Shown: in pieces, positions 8,943-20,593 of the stretch
Position numbering within the stretch: position 1 is the first letter of the stretch
Layout of the letters: the number at the start of each line of letters is the position of its first letter
NCBI RefSeq assembly: GCF_000003605.2
Contig: NW_003156171.1
Coordinates: 1-39,365, forward strand
Direction of reading: 5' to 3'
Length of the DNA stretch: 39,365 bases
Origin: Saccoglossus kowalevskii
Taxonomy: Eukaryota; Hemichordata; Enteropneusta; Harrimaniidae
Made by a program: the position numbers and the translations under genes
The notes under the pieces: model-generated
What the model was told of the DNA's origin: nothing
Database searches by the model: none
What the model saw: only the letters and a program-made list of their open reading frames with translations

Positions 8943-9347
8943 TGTTCGCGTTTGATGCGTTTGTCTATTACTCGTAACACGTAATGAAACAATCGAAATA
9001 CATAGGAATTAAAAGTTAAGTCAATTGAATTCTGGATATTCAGAATTTTGAATTATAGTATGCGTTGACTGTTTGACCGTAACGCTCGTCGGTCACAAGA
9101 GCGTTCATCGACGACAGTTTTGAGAAATGCAAATTTTGGAACTGCAGAAACTCCAGCCGATTCGTTTGATCTGTAGATGTTCACATGCTCATAGGTCCCT
9201 CCGGTGTTCACCAATGACACGTGTGAGAAAATGAAACAGATTTGGGGATTCATATGACACGTGTTTATCGCAGGTGAGTTGCTCTGTCGAAAAGTTGATG
9301 TTGTGATGAAAACAAACATTTATAACTTGAAAACTAATGCATAATAT

Positions 9348-9420
9348 CGAGCGTACCAGGATTCGAACCTGGAATCTTCTGATCCGTAGTCAGACGCGTT
9401 ATCCGTTGCGCCACACGCCC
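9348..9420 (-). tRNA. tRNA-Arg(ACG), locus 21
   Basis: 73 nt; one G7-T66 wobble in the acceptor (+ gagcgta). Anticodon stem and T arm are consensus. Confidence 0.9.
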
Positions 9421-10200
9421 TGTTCGCGTTTGATGCGTTTGTCTATTACTCGTAGCAAGTAATGAAACAATCGAAATACATAGGAATTAAAAGTTAAGTC
9501 ATTTGAATTCTGGATATTCAGAATTTTGAATTTTGTATGCGTTGACTGTTTGACCGTAACGCTCGTCGGTCACAAGAGCGTCCATCGATGACAGTTTTGA
9601 GAAATGACAATTTTGGAACGGCAGAAACTCCAGCCAATTCATTTTACCTGCAGATGTTCACATGCTCATCGGTCCCACTTGTGTTCATCAATGACACAGG
9701 TGAGAAAATGAAACAGATTTTGGGATTCTCATGACATATGTTTATCGCAGGTGAGTTGCTCTGTCGTAAAGTTGATGTTGTGATGAAAACATACATATAT
9801 AACTTGAAAACTAATACATGTGCGATAATATCGAGCGTGCCAGGAATTGGGATTTGAACCTGGAATCTTCTGATCCGTAGTCAGACGCGGTATCCGTTGC
9901 GCCACACGCCCTGTTCATGTTCGATGCGTTTGTCTAATACTCGTGACACGTATTGAAACAATCGAAGTACGTAGGACTTAAAAGTTAAGTCAATTAAATT
10001 CTGGATATTCAGAATTTTGAATTATAGTATGCGTTGAGTGTTTGGCCGTAACGCTCGTCGGTCACAATTGCGTTCATCGATGACAGTATTGAGACATGAA
10101 CATTTTGGAACCGCAGAAACTCCAGCCAATTCATTTTACCTGCAGATGTTCACATGCTCATCGGTCCCACTGGTGTTCATCAATGACACAGGTGAGAAAA
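9421..10200. repeat. Long-range shared segment, copy 1
   Basis: Contains rare markers: cgtagcaagtaatg, the shortened gaattttgtatgcg and class B2 locus 22. Matches 36562-37340 at an offset of 27141 bp. Confidence 0.85.
9832..9911 (-). pseudogene. tRNA-Arg-like class B2, locus 22
   Basis: 80 nt with a different 7-nt T-loop insertion: minus CCAGG-TTCAAAT-CCCAATT-CCTGG. The B box GGTTCAAATCC and both T-stem strands remain, so transcription could continue, but the loop is 14 nt. Anticodon ACG. Only locus 79 shares it. Confidence 0.85.
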
Positions 10201-10323
10201 TGAAACAGATTTTGGGATTCATATGGCACATGTATATCGCAGGTGAGTTGCTCTGTCATAAAGTTGATGTTGTGATGAAAATATACATATATAACTTGAA
10301 AACTAATACAAGTGCCATAATAT

Positions 10324-10396
10324 CGAGCGTGCTAGGATTTGAACCTGGAATCTTCTGATCCGTAGTCAGACGCGTTATCCGTTGCGCCACACGCCA
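10324..10396 (-). tRNA. tRNA-Arg(ACG)-like, locus 23
   Basis: 73 nt with T loop TTCAAAT, a C50-A64 mismatch in the T stem (+ ctagg) and T at base 1 (+ cacgcca), mismatched with C72. Probably decayed. Identical to locus 37. Confidence 0.65.
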
Positions 10397-10800
10397 TGTT
10401 CGCCTTTGATACGTTTGCCTAACAGTCGTGACACCGTGACGTATTGAAACAATCGAAATACATTTGAATTAAAAGTTAAGTCAATTGAATTCTGAATATT
10501 CAGAATTTTGAAGTATAGTTTGCGTTGACTGTTTGGCTGTAACGCTCGTCGGTCACAATTGCGTTTTGAGACATGCAAATTTTGGAACGGCGGAAACTCC
10601 AGCCGATTCGTTTGATCTGTAGATGTTCACATGCTCATAGGTCCCACCGGTGTTCTTCAATGACACGTGTGAGAAAATGAAACTGATTTGGGGATTCATA
10701 TGACACCTGTTTATCGCAGGTGAGTTGCTATGTCGTAAAGTTGATATTGTGATGAAAACAAACATTTATAAGTTGAAAACTAATGCATGTGCCATAATAC

Positions 10801-10872
10801 CGAGCGTGACAGGATTCGAACCTGGAATGTTCAATCCGTAGTCAGACGCGTTATCCGTTGCGCCAAACGCCC
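10801..10872 (-). pseudogene. Degenerate tRNA-Arg, locus 24
   Basis: 72 nt; a 1-nt loss and changes in the 3' anticodon stem (+ aatgttcaatccg), a C49-T65 T-stem mismatch (+ acagg) and T7-C66 in the acceptor. Copied as locus 38. Confidence 0.85.
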
Positions 10873-11284
10873 TGTTCGCCTTTGATACGTTTGCCTAACA
10901 GTCGTGAAACGTATTGAAACAATAAAAATACATTTGATTTAAAAGTTAAGTCAATTGAATTCTGGATATGCAGAATTTTGAAGTATAGTATGCGTTGACT
11001 GTTTGGCCGTAACGCTCGTCGGTCACAATAGCGTTCATCGATGACAGTATTGAGACATGCAAATTTTGGAACCGCAGAAACTCCAGCCGATTCGTTTGAT
11101 CTGTAGATGTTCACATGCTCATAGGTCCCTCCGGTGTTCACCAATGACACGTGTTAGAAAATGAAACAGATTTGGGGATTCATATGACACATGTTTATCG
11201 CAGGTGAGTTGCTCTGTCGAAAAGTTGATGTTGTGATGAAAACAAACATTTATAACTTGAAAACTAATGCATGAGCCATAATAC

Positions 11285-11357
11285 CGAGCATGCCAGGATT
11301 CGAACCTGGAATCTTCTGATCCGTAGTCAGACGCGTTATCCGTTGCGCCACACGCCC
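11285..11357 (-). tRNA. tRNA-Arg(ACG), locus 25
   Basis: 73 nt; single G5-T68 wobble (+ gagcatg), otherwise consensus. Confidence 0.92.
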
Positions 11358-11769
11358 TGTTCAAAGTCGATGCGTTTGCCTATCACTGGTGACACGTATT
11401 GAAACAATCAAAATACATAGGAATTAAAAGTTAAGTCAATTGAATTCTGGATATGCTGAATTTTGAAGTATAGTATGCGTTGACTGTTTGACCGTAACGC
11501 TCGTCGGTCACAAGAGCGTTCATCGACGACAGTTTTGAGAAATGCAAATTTTGGAACCGCAGAAACTCCAGCCGATTCGTTTGATCTGTAGATGTTCACA
11601 TGCTCATAGGTCCCTCCGGTGTTCACCAATGACACGTGTGAGAAAATGAAATAGATTTGGGGATTCATATGACACATGTTTATCGCAGGTGAGTTGCTCT
11701 GTCGTAAAGTTGATGTTGTGATGAAAACAAACATTTATAACTTGAAAACTAATGCATGTGCCACAATAT

Positions 11770-11849
11770 CGAGCGTGCCAGGATTTGAGATTTGAAGCTG
11801 GAATCTTCTGATCCGTAGTTAGACGCGTTATCCATTGCGCCACACGCCC
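11770..11849 (-). pseudogene. Class B pseudogene, locus 26, anticodon ACG
   Basis: 80 nt T-loop duplication. The anticodon is ACG but base 30 is A (+ ttaga), mismatched with C40. Loci 39, 53 and 56 are the same type. Confidence 0.88.
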
Positions 11850-12253
11850 TGTTCAAATTCGATGCGTTTGCCTATCACTCGTGACACGTATTGAAACAAT
11901 CGAAATACATATGACTTAAGGTTAAGTCAATTGAATTCTGGATACTCAGAATTTTGAAGTATAGTTTACGTTGACTGTTTGGTCGTAACGGTCGTCGGTC
12001 ACAATTGCGTTCATCGATGACAGAATTGAGACATGAAAATTTTGGAACGGCAGAAACTCCAGCCAATTCATTTTACATGCAGATGTTCACATGCTCAGAG
12101 GTCCCACCGGTGCTCACCAATGGCAGGTGTGAGAATATGAAACAGATTTTGGAATTCATATGACACATGTTTATCGCAGGTGAGTTGCTCTGTCGTAAAG
12201 TTGATGTTGTGATGAAAACAAACATTTATAACTTGAAAACTAATGCATGATAC

Positions 12254-12326
12254 CGAGCGTGCCAGGATTCGAACCTGGAATCTTCTGATCCGTAGTCAGA
12301 CGCGGTATCCGTTGCGCCACACGCCC
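12254..12326 (-). tRNA. tRNA-Arg(ACG), locus 27
   Basis: 73 nt; only base 22 in the D arm differs (A to C, + gcggtat). The 3' trailer is 9-10 nt shorter than usual (+ gcatgataccg), with gaaaac still present. Confidence 0.9.
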
Positions 12327-12737
12327 TGTTCGCCTTTGATGCGTTGCCTAACACTCGTGACACGTATTGAAACAATCAAAATACATAGGAATTGAAAGTT
12401 AAGTCAATTGAATTCTGGATATGCAGAATTTTGAAGTATAGTATGCGTTGACTGTTTGACCGAAACGCTCGTCGGTCACAAGAGCGTTCATCGACGACAG
12501 TTTTAAGAAATGCAAATTTTGGAACCGCAGAAACTCCAGCCGATTCGTTTGATCTGTAGATGTTCACATGCTCATAGGTCCCCCCGGTGTTCACCAATGA
12601 CACGTGTGAGAAAATGAAACAGATTTGGGGATTCATATGACACATGTTTATCGCAGGTGAGTTGCTCTGTCGTAAAGTTGATGTTGTGATGAAAACAGAC
12701 ATTTATAACTTGAAAACTAATGCATGAGCCATAACAC

Positions 12738-12810
12738 CGAGCGAGCCAGGATTCGAACCTGCAATCTTCTGATCCGTAGTCAGACGCGTTATCCGTTGCG
12801 CCACACGCCC
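12738..12810 (-). pseudogene. Decaying tRNA-Arg, locus 28
   Basis: 73 nt; T6-T67 in the acceptor (+ gagcgag) and G49-G65 in the T stem (+ cctgc). Anticodon ACG and stem are normal. Confidence 0.7.
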
Positions 12811-13222
12811 TGTTCAAATTCGATGCGTTTGCCTATCACTCGTGACACGTATTGAAACAATCGAAATACATATGACTTAAAAGTTAAGTCAATTGAATTC
12901 TGGATACTCAGAATTTTGAAGTATAGTTAACGTTGACTGTTTGGTCGTAACGGTCGTCGGTCACAATTGCGTTCATCGATGACAGAATTGAGACATGAAA
13001 ATTTTGGAACGGCAGAAACTCCAGCCGATTCGTTTGATCTGTAGATGTTCACATGCTCATAGGTCCCTCCGGTGTTCACCAATGACACGTGTGAGAAAAT
13101 GAAACAGATTTGGGGATTCATATGACACATGTTTATCGCAGGTGAGTTGCTCTGTCGTAAAGTTGATGTTGTGATGAAAACAGACATTTATAACTTGAAA
13201 ACTAATGCATGAGCCATAACAC

Positions 13223-13295
13223 CGAGGGGGCCAGGAATCGAACCTGCAATCTTCTGATCCGTAGTCAGACGCGTTATCCGTTGCGCCACACGCCC
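13223..13295 (-). pseudogene. Decaying tRNA-Arg, locus 29
   Basis: 73 nt; duplicate of locus 28 with further acceptor damage (+ gaggggg: mismatches at 4-69 and 6-67) and a changed T loop (+ aatcgaa). Confidence 0.75.
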
Positions 13296-13707
13296 TGTTC
13301 AAATTCGATGCGTTTGCCTATCACTCGTGACACGTATTGAAACAATCGAAATACATATGACTTAAAAGTTAAGTCAATTGAATTCTGGATACTCAGAATT
13401 TTGAAGTATAGTTAACGTTGACTGTTTGGTCGTAACGGTCGTCGGTCACAATTGCGTTCATCGATGACAGAATTGAGACATGAAAATTTTGGAACGGCAG
13501 AAACTCCAGCCGATTCGTTTGATCTGTAGATGTTCACATGCTCATAGGTCCCTCCGGTGTTCACCAATGACACGTGTGAGAAAATGAAACAGATTTGGGG
13601 ATTCATATGACACATGTTTATCGCAGGTGAGTTGCTCTGTCGTAAAGTTGATGTTGTGATGAAAACAGACATTTATAACTTGAAAACTAATGCATGAGCC
13701 ATAATAC

Positions 13708-13780
13708 CGAGCATGCCAGGATTCGAACCTGGAATCTTCTGATCCGTAGTCAGACGCGTTATCCGTTGCGCCACACGCCC
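13708..13780 (-). tRNA. tRNA-Arg(ACG), locus 30
   Basis: 73 nt, identical to locus 25 (one G5-T68 wobble). Confidence 0.92.
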
Positions 13781-14193
13781 TGTTCAAAGTCGATACGTTT
13801 GCCTATCACTGGTGACACGTATTGAAACAATCAAAATACATAGGAATTAAAAGTTAAGTCAATTGAATTCTGGATATGCTGAATTTTGAAGTATAGTATG
13901 CGTTGACTGTTTGACCGTAACGCTCGTCGGTCACAAGAGCGTTCATCGACGACAGTTTTGAGAAATGCAAATTTTGGAACCGCAGAAACTCCAGCCGATT
14001 CGTTTGATCTGTAGATGTTCACATGCTCAGAGGACCCACCAGTGCTCACCAATGGCAGGTGTGAGAATATGAAACAGATTTTGGAATTCATATGACACAT
14101 GTTTATCGCAGGTGAGTTGCTCTGTCCTAAAGTTGATGTTGTGATGAAAAAAAAACATTTATAACTTGAAAACTAATGCATGAGCCATAATAC

Positions 14194-14266
14194 CGAGCGT
14201 GCCAGGATTCGAACCTTGAATTTTCTAATCCGTAGTCAGACGCGTTATCCGTTGCGCCACACGCCC
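14194..14266 (-). tRNA. tRNA-Arg(ACG)-like, locus 31
   Basis: 73 nt; A50-G64 mismatch in the T stem (+ ccttg), G30-T40 wobble (+ tctaa) and a variable-loop change. Possibly inactive. Confidence 0.65.
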
Positions 14267-14678
14267 CGTTCAAAGTTGATGCGTTTGCCTATCACTCGTG
14301 ACACGTATTGAAACAATCGAAATACATATGACTTAAAAGTTAAGGCACTTGAATTCTGGATACTCAGAATTTTGAAGTATAGTTTGCGTTGACTGTTTGG
14401 TCGTAACGGTCGTCGGTCACAATTGCGTCCATCGATGACAGAATTGAGACATGAAAATTTCGGAACGGCAGAAACTCCAGCCAATTCATTTTACCTGCAG
14501 ATGTTCACATGCTCATCGGTCCCACCGGTGTTCATCATTGACACATGTGAGAAAATGAAACAGATTTTGGGATTCATATGACATATGTTTATCGCAGGAG
14601 AGTTGCTCTGTCGTAAAGTTGATGTTGTGATGAAAACAAACATATATAACTTGAAAACTAATACATGTGCCACAATAT

Positions 14679-14758
14679 CGAGCGTGCCAGGATTTGAGAT
14701 TTGAAGCTGGAATCTTCTGATCCGTAGTCAGACGCGGTATCCGTTGAGCCACACGCTC
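14679..14758 (-). pseudogene. Class B pseudogene, locus 32
   Basis: 80 nt; T-loop duplication, anticodon ACG, A2-T71 acceptor pair as in loci 1, 9 and 15, and a D-stem change (+ gttgagcc). Confidence 0.85.
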
Positions 14759-15170
14759 TGTTCGCCTTTGATGCGTTTGCCTAACACTCGTGACACGTAT
14801 TCAAACAATCAAAATACATAGGAATTAAAAGTTAAGTCATTTGAATTCTGGATATTCAGAATTTTGAATTATAGTATGCGTTGACTGTTTGACCGTAACG
14901 CTCGTCGGTCACAAGAGCGTTCATCAACGACAGTTTTGAGAAATGCAAATTTTGGAACCGCAGAAACTCCAGCCGATTCGTTTGATCTGTAGATGTTCAC
15001 ATGCTCATAGGTCCCTCCGGTGTTCACCAATGACACGTGTGAGAAAACGAAATAGATTTGGGGATTCATATGACACATGTTTATCGCAAGTGAGTTGCTC
15101 TGTCGTAAAGTTGATGTTGTGATGAAAACAAACATTTATAACTTGAAAACTAATGCATGAGCCATAATAC

Positions 15171-15243
15171 CGAGCGTGCCAAGATTCGAACCTGGAATCT
15201 TCTGATCCATAGTCAGACGCGTTATCCGTTGCGCCACACGCCC
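15171..15243 (-). tRNA. tRNA-like with anticodon ATG, locus 33
   Basis: 73 nt, intact cloverleaf with one G-T in the T stem (+ ccaag). The loop reads CTATGGA, so the anticodon is ATG (would read CAU). The body is tRNA-Arg type and lacks the extra 5' G of tRNA-His. Same change in locus 62. Confidence 0.65.
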
Positions 15244-15655
15244 TGTTCAAAGTCGACGCGTTTGCCTAATACTCGTGACACGTATTGAAACAATCGAAAT
15301 ACATATGACTTAAAAGATAAGTCAATTGAATTCTGGGTATGCAGAATTTTGAATTATAGTATGCGTTGACTGTTTGACCGTAACGGTCGTCGGTCACAAT
15401 TGCGTTCATCGATGACAGAATTGAGACATGGAAATTTTGGAACGGCAGAATCTCCAGCCAATTCATTTTACCTGCAGATGTTCACATGCTCATCGGTCCC
15501 ACCGCTGTTCATCATTGACACATGTGAGAAAATGAAACAGATTTTGGGATTGATATGACATATGTTTATCGCAGGTGAGTTGCTCTGTCGTAAAGTTGAT
15601 GTTGTGATGAAAACATACATATATAACTTGAAAACTAATACATGTGCCACAATAT

Positions 15656-15734
15656 CGAGCGTGCCAGGATTTGAGATTTGAAGCTGGAATCTTCTGATCC
15701 GTAGTCAGACGCGGTATCCGTTGGCCACACGCCC
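15656..15734 (-). pseudogene. Class B pseudogene, locus 34
   Basis: 79 nt; T-loop duplication plus one base lost in the D arm (+ ttggcc for ttgcgcc). Anticodon ACG. Confidence 0.85.
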
Positions 15735-16145
15735 TGTTCGCCTTTGATGCGTTTGCCTAACACTCGTGACACGTATTGAAAAAATCAAAATACATATGAC
15801 TTAAAAGTTAAGTCAATTGAATTCTGGATACTCAGAATTTTGAAGTATAGTTTGCGTTGACTGTTTGGTGGTAACGGTCGTCGGTCACAATTGCGTTCAT
15901 CGATGACAGAATTGAGACATGCAAATTTTGGAACCGCAGAAACTCCAGCCGATTCGTTTGATCTGTAGATGTTCACATGCTCATAGGTCCCTCAGTGTTC
16001 ACCAATGACACGTGTGAGAAAATGAAACAGATTTGGGGATTCAGATGACACATGTTTATCGCAGGTGAGTTGCTCTGTCGTAAAGTTGATGTTGTGATGA
16101 AAACAAACATTTATAACTTGAAAACTAATACATGTGCCACAATAT

Positions 16146-16225
16146 CGAGCGTGCCAGGATTTGAGATTTGAAGCTGGAATCTTCTGATCCGTAGTCAGAC
16201 GCGGTATCCATTGAGCCACACGCCC
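16146..16225 (-). pseudogene. Class B pseudogene, locus 35
   Basis: 80 nt; T-loop duplication, anticodon ACG, D-arm changes (+ tccattgagcc). Confidence 0.85.
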
Positions 16226-16636
16226 TATTCGCCTTTGATGCGTTTGCCTAACACTCGTAACACGTATTGAAACAATCAAAATACATAGGAATTAAAAGTT
16301 AAGTCAATTGAATTCTGGATATGCAGAATTTTGAAGTATAGTATGCGTTGACTGTTTGGCCGTAACGCAAGTCGGTCACAATAGCGTTCATCGATGACAG
16401 TATTGAGACATGCAAATTTTGGAACCGCAGAAACTCCAGCCGATTCGTTTGATCTGTAGATGTTCCATGCTCAGAGGTCCCACCGGTGCTCACCAATGAC
16501 AGGTGTGAGAATATGAAACAGATTTTGGAATTCATATGACACATGTTTATCGCAGGTGAGTTGCTGTGTCACAAAGTTGATGTTGTGATGAAAACAAACA
16601 TATATAACTTGAAAACTAATACATGTGCCATAATAC

Positions 16637-16709
16637 AGAGCGCGCCAGGATTCGAACCTGGAATCTTCTAATCCGTAGACAGACGCGTTATCCGTTGCGC
16701 CACACGCCC
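16637..16709 (-). tRNA. tRNA-Arg(ACG), locus 36, weakened
   Basis: 73 nt; T31-T39 mismatch beside a G30-T40 wobble, T6-G67 wobble (+ gagcgcg) and discriminator T. The anticodon stem is the weakest of the T31 group. Confidence 0.68.
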
Positions 16710-17121
16710 TGTTCGCGTTTGATGAGTTTGTCTATTACTCGTAACACGTAATGAAACAATCAAAATACATAGGAATTAAAAGTTAAGTCATTTGAATTCT
16801 GGATATTCAGAATTTTGAATTATAGTATGCGTTGACTGTTTGACCGTAACGCTCGTCGGTCACAAGAGCATTCATCGATGACAGTTTTGAGAAATGCAAA
16901 TTTTGGAACCGCAGAAACTCCAGCCGATTCGTTTGATCTGTAGATGTTCACATGCTCATAGGTCCCTCCGGTGTTCACCAATGGCACGTGTGAGAAAATG
17001 AAATAGATTTGGGGATTCATATGACACATGTTTATCGCAGGTGAGTTGCTCTGTCGTAAAGTTGATGTTGTGATGAAAATATACATATATAACTTGAAAA
17101 CTAATACAAGTGCCATAATAT

Positions 17122-17194
17122 CGAGCGTGCTAGGATTTGAACCTGGAATCTTCTGATCCGTAGTCAGACGCGTTATCCGTTGCGCCACACGCCA
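17122..17194 (-). tRNA. tRNA-Arg(ACG)-like, locus 37
   Basis: 73 nt, identical to locus 23 (T1-C72 and C50-A64 mismatches), carried by the repeated ~1 kb block. Confidence 0.65.
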
Positions 17195-17598
17195 TGTTCG
17201 CCTTTGATACGTTTGCCTAACAGTCGTGACACCGTGACGTATTGAAACAATCGAAATACATTTGAATTAAAAGTTAAGTCAATTGAATTCTGAATATTCA
17301 GAATTTTGAAGTATAGTTTGCGTTGACTGTTTGGCTGTAACGCTCGTCGGTCACAATTGCGTTTTGAGACATGCAAATTTTGGAACGGCGGAAACTCCAG
17401 CCGATTCGTTTGATCTGTAGATGTTCACATGCTCATAGGTCCCACCGGTGTTCTTCAATGACACGTGTGAGAAAATGAAACTGATTTGGGGATTCATATG
17501 ACACCTGTTTATCGCAGGTGAGTTGCTATGTCGTAAAGTTGATATTGTGATGAAAACAAACATTTATAAGTTGAAAACTAATGCATGTGCCATAATAC

Positions 17599-17670
17599 CG
17601 AGCGTGACAGGATTCGAACCTGGAATGTTCAATCCGTAGTCAGACGCGTTATCCGTTGCGCCAAACGCCC
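17599..17670 (-). pseudogene. Degenerate tRNA-Arg, locus 38
   Basis: 72 nt, identical to locus 24. Confidence 0.85.
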
Positions 17671-18082
17671 TGTTCGCCTTTGATACGTTTGCCTAACAGT
17701 CGTGAAACGTATTGAAACAATAAAAATACATTTGATTTAAAAGTTAAGTCAATTGAATTCTGGATATGCAGAATTTTGAAGTATAGTATGCGTTGACTGT
17801 TTGGCCGTAACGCTCGTCGGTCACAATAGCGTTCATCGATGACAGTATTGAGACATGCAAATTTTGGAACCGCAGAAACTCCAGCCGATTCGTTTGATCT
17901 GTAGATGTTCACATGCTCATAGGTCCCTCCGGTGTTCACCAATGACACGTGTGAGAAAATGAAACAGATTTGGGGATTCATATGACACATGTTTATCGCA
18001 GGTGAGTTGCTCTGTCGTAAAGTTGATGTTGTGATGAAAACAAACATTTATAACTTGAAAACTAATGCATGTGCCACAATAT

Positions 18083-18162
18083 CGAGCGTGCCAGGATTTG
18101 AGATTTGAAGCTGGAATCTTCTGATCCGTAGTTAGACGCGTTATCCATTGCGCCACACGCCC
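18083..18162 (-). pseudogene. Class B pseudogene, locus 39
   Basis: 80 nt; same allele as locus 26 (A30-C40 mismatch, ACG). Confidence 0.88.
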
Positions 18163-18573
18163 TGTTCAAAGTCGATGCGTTTGCCTATCACTCGTGACAC
18201 GTATTGAAACAATCGAAATACATATGACTTAAAAGTTAAGTCAATTGAATTCTGGATACTCAGAATTTTGAAGTATAGTTTGCGTTGACTGTTTGGTCGT
18301 AACGGTCGTCGGTCACAATTGCGTTCATCGATGACAGAATTGAGACATGACAATTTTGGAACGGCAGAAACTCCAGCCAATTCATTTTACCTGCAGATAT
18401 TCACATGCTCATCGGTCCCACCAGTGTTCATCATTGACACATGTGAGAAAATGAAACAGATTTTGGATTCATATGACACATGTTTATCGCAGGTGAGTTG
18501 CTATGTCGCAAAGTTGATGTTGTGATGAAAACAAACATATATAACTTGAAAACTAATACATGTGCCAAAATAA

Positions 18574-18646
18574 CGAGCGCGCCAGGATATGAACCTGGAA
18601 TCTTCTGATCCGTAGACAGACGCGTTATCCGTTGCGCCACACGCCC
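18574..18646 (-). tRNA. tRNA-Arg(ACG)-like, locus 40, B-box mutation
   Basis: 73 nt; T loop TTCATAT loses the invariant A58, T31-T39 mismatch, T6-G67 wobble. B-box function is doubtful. Confidence 0.6.
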
Positions 18647-19058
18647 TGATCGCGTTTGATGCGTTTGTCTATTACTCGTAACACGTAATGAAACAATCAA
18701 AATACATAGGAATTAAAAGTTAAGTCATGTGAATTCTGGATATTCAGAATTTTGAATTATAGTATGCGTTGACTGTTTGACCGTAACGCTCGTCGGTCAC
18801 AAGAGCGTTCATCGATGACAGTTTTGAGAAATGCAAATTTAGCAACCGCAGAAACTCCAGCCAATTTATTTTACCTGCAGATGTTCACATGCTCATCGGT
18901 CCCACCGGTGTTCATCAATGACACATGTGAGAAAATGAAACAGATTTTGGGATTCATATGACACATGTTTATCGCAGGTGAGTTGCTCTGTCGTAAAGTT
19001 GATGTTGTGATGAAAACATACATATATAACTTGAAAACTAATACATGTGCCACAATAT

Positions 19059-19138
19059 CGTGCGTGCCAGGATTTGAGATTTGAAGCTGGAATCTTCTGA
19101 TCCGTAGTCAGACGAGGTATCCGTTGCGCCACACGCCC
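19059..19138 (-). pseudogene. Class B pseudogene, locus 41
   Basis: 80 nt; T-loop duplication, A71 opposite G2 (+ gtgcgtg) and a D-stem C11-T24 mismatch (+ cgagg). Confidence 0.87.
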
Positions 19139-19550
19139 TGTTCGCCTTTGATGCGTTTGCCTAACACTCGTGACACGTATTGAAACAATCGAAATACATA
19201 GGAATTAAAAGTTAAGTCATTTGAATTCTGGATATTCAGAATTTTGAATTATAGTATGCGTTGACTGTTTGACCGTAACGCTCGTCGGTCACAATAGCGT
19301 TCATCGATGACAGTTTTGAGACATGCAAATTTTGGAAAGGCAGAAACTCCAGCCGATTCGTTTGATCTGTAGATGTTCACATGCTCAGAGGTCATACCGG
19401 TGCTCACCAATGGCAGGTGTGAGAATATGAAACAGATTTTGGGATTCATATGACATATGTTTATCGCAGGTGAGTTGCTATGTCGCAAAGTTGATGTTGT
19501 GATGAAAACAAACATATATAAGTTGAAAACTAATACACGTGCCATAATAC

Positions 19551-19623
19551 CGAGCGTGCCAGGATTCGAACCTGGAATCTTCTGATCCGTATTCAGACGC
19601 GTTATCCGTTGCGCCACACGCCC
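19551..19623 (-). tRNA. tRNA-Arg(ACG), locus 42
   Basis: 73 nt; only base 32 differs (C to A, + tccgtat). Anticodon ACG and all stems are intact. Confidence 0.88.
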
Positions 19624-20035
19624 TGTTCGCCTTTGATGCGTTTGCCTAACACTTGTGACACGTATTGAAACAATCGAAATACATATGACTTAAAAGTTAA
19701 GTCAATTGAATTCTGGATATTCAGAATTTTGAAGTATAGTTTGCGTTGACTGTTTGGCCGTAACGGTCGTCGGTCATAATTGCGTTCATCGATGACAATA
19801 TTGAGACATGAACATTTTGGAACCGCAGAAACTCCAGCCAATTCATTTTACCTGCAGATGTTCACATGCTCATCGGTCCCACTGGTGTTCATCAATGACA
19901 CCGGTGAGAAAAGGAAACAGATTTTGGGATTCTCATGACATATGTTTATCGCAGGTGAGTTGCTCTGTCGTAAAGTTGATGTTGTGATGAAAACATACAT
20001 ATATAACTTGAAAACTAATACATGTGCCATAATAT

Positions 20036-20108
20036 CAAGCGTGCCAGGATTTGAACCTGGAATCTTCTTATCCGTAGTCAGACGCGTTATCCGTTGCGCC
20101 AAACGCCC
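20036..20108 (-). tRNA. tRNA-Arg(ACG)-like, locus 43
   Basis: 73 nt; T loop TTCAAAT, G1-T72 wobble, T7-C66 mismatch (+ aacgccc) and A40 opposite G30 (+ tctta). Identical to locus 50. Confidence 0.65.
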
Positions 20109-20520
20109 TGTTCGCCTTTGATACGTTTGCCTAACAGTCGTGAAACGTATTGAAACAATAAAAATACACTTGATTTAAAAGTTAAGTCAATTGAATTCTG
20201 GATATGCAGAATTTTGAAGTATAGTATGCGTTGACTGTTTGGCCGTAACGCTCGTCGGTCACAATAGCGTTCATCGATGACAGTATTGAGACATGCAAAT
20301 TTTGGAAAGGCAGAAACTCCAGCCAATTCATTTTACCTGCAGATGTTCACATGCTCATTGGTCCCACCGGTGTTCATCAATGACACATGTGAGAAAATGA
20401 AACAGATTTTGGGATTCATATGACATATGTTTATCGCAGGTGAGTTGCTCTGTCGTAAAGTTGATGTTGTGATGAAAACATACATATATAAGTTGAAAAC
20501 TAATACACGTGCCATAATAC

Positions 20521-20593
20521 CGAGCGTGCCAGGATTCGAACCTGGAATCTTCTGATCCGTAGTCAGACGCGTTATCCGTTGCGCCACACGCCC
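20521..20593 (-). tRNA. tRNA-Arg(ACG), locus 44, consensus
   Basis: 73 nt, identical to locus 17, with the same flanking tgttctcctttga spacer as loci 17, 19 and 72. Confidence 0.95.

Larger units (their letters stand above)
10255..11265. repeat. Repeated ~1 kb block, copy 1
   Basis: Loci 23 and 24 with odd spacer text (gacaccgtgacgtattg and the shortened gcgttttgag). Recurs at an offset of 6798 bp. Confidence 0.9.
12571..13540. repeat. Recent 485-bp tandem duplication (loci 28 and 29)
   Basis: 12571-13055 and 13056-13540 are near-identical single monomers sharing the cctgc T-stem change and the gttaacgttgac spacer variant. Confidence 0.85.
17053..18063. repeat. Repeated ~1 kb block, copy 2
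   Basis: Loci 37 and 38; the tRNAs and the odd spacer variants are the same as in copy 1. Confidence 0.9.

Noticed and set aside
10038-10358. + strand open frame of 106 aa
   Set aside because: It is one monomer read from the other strand and ends within the tRNA; it is broken in most other copies.
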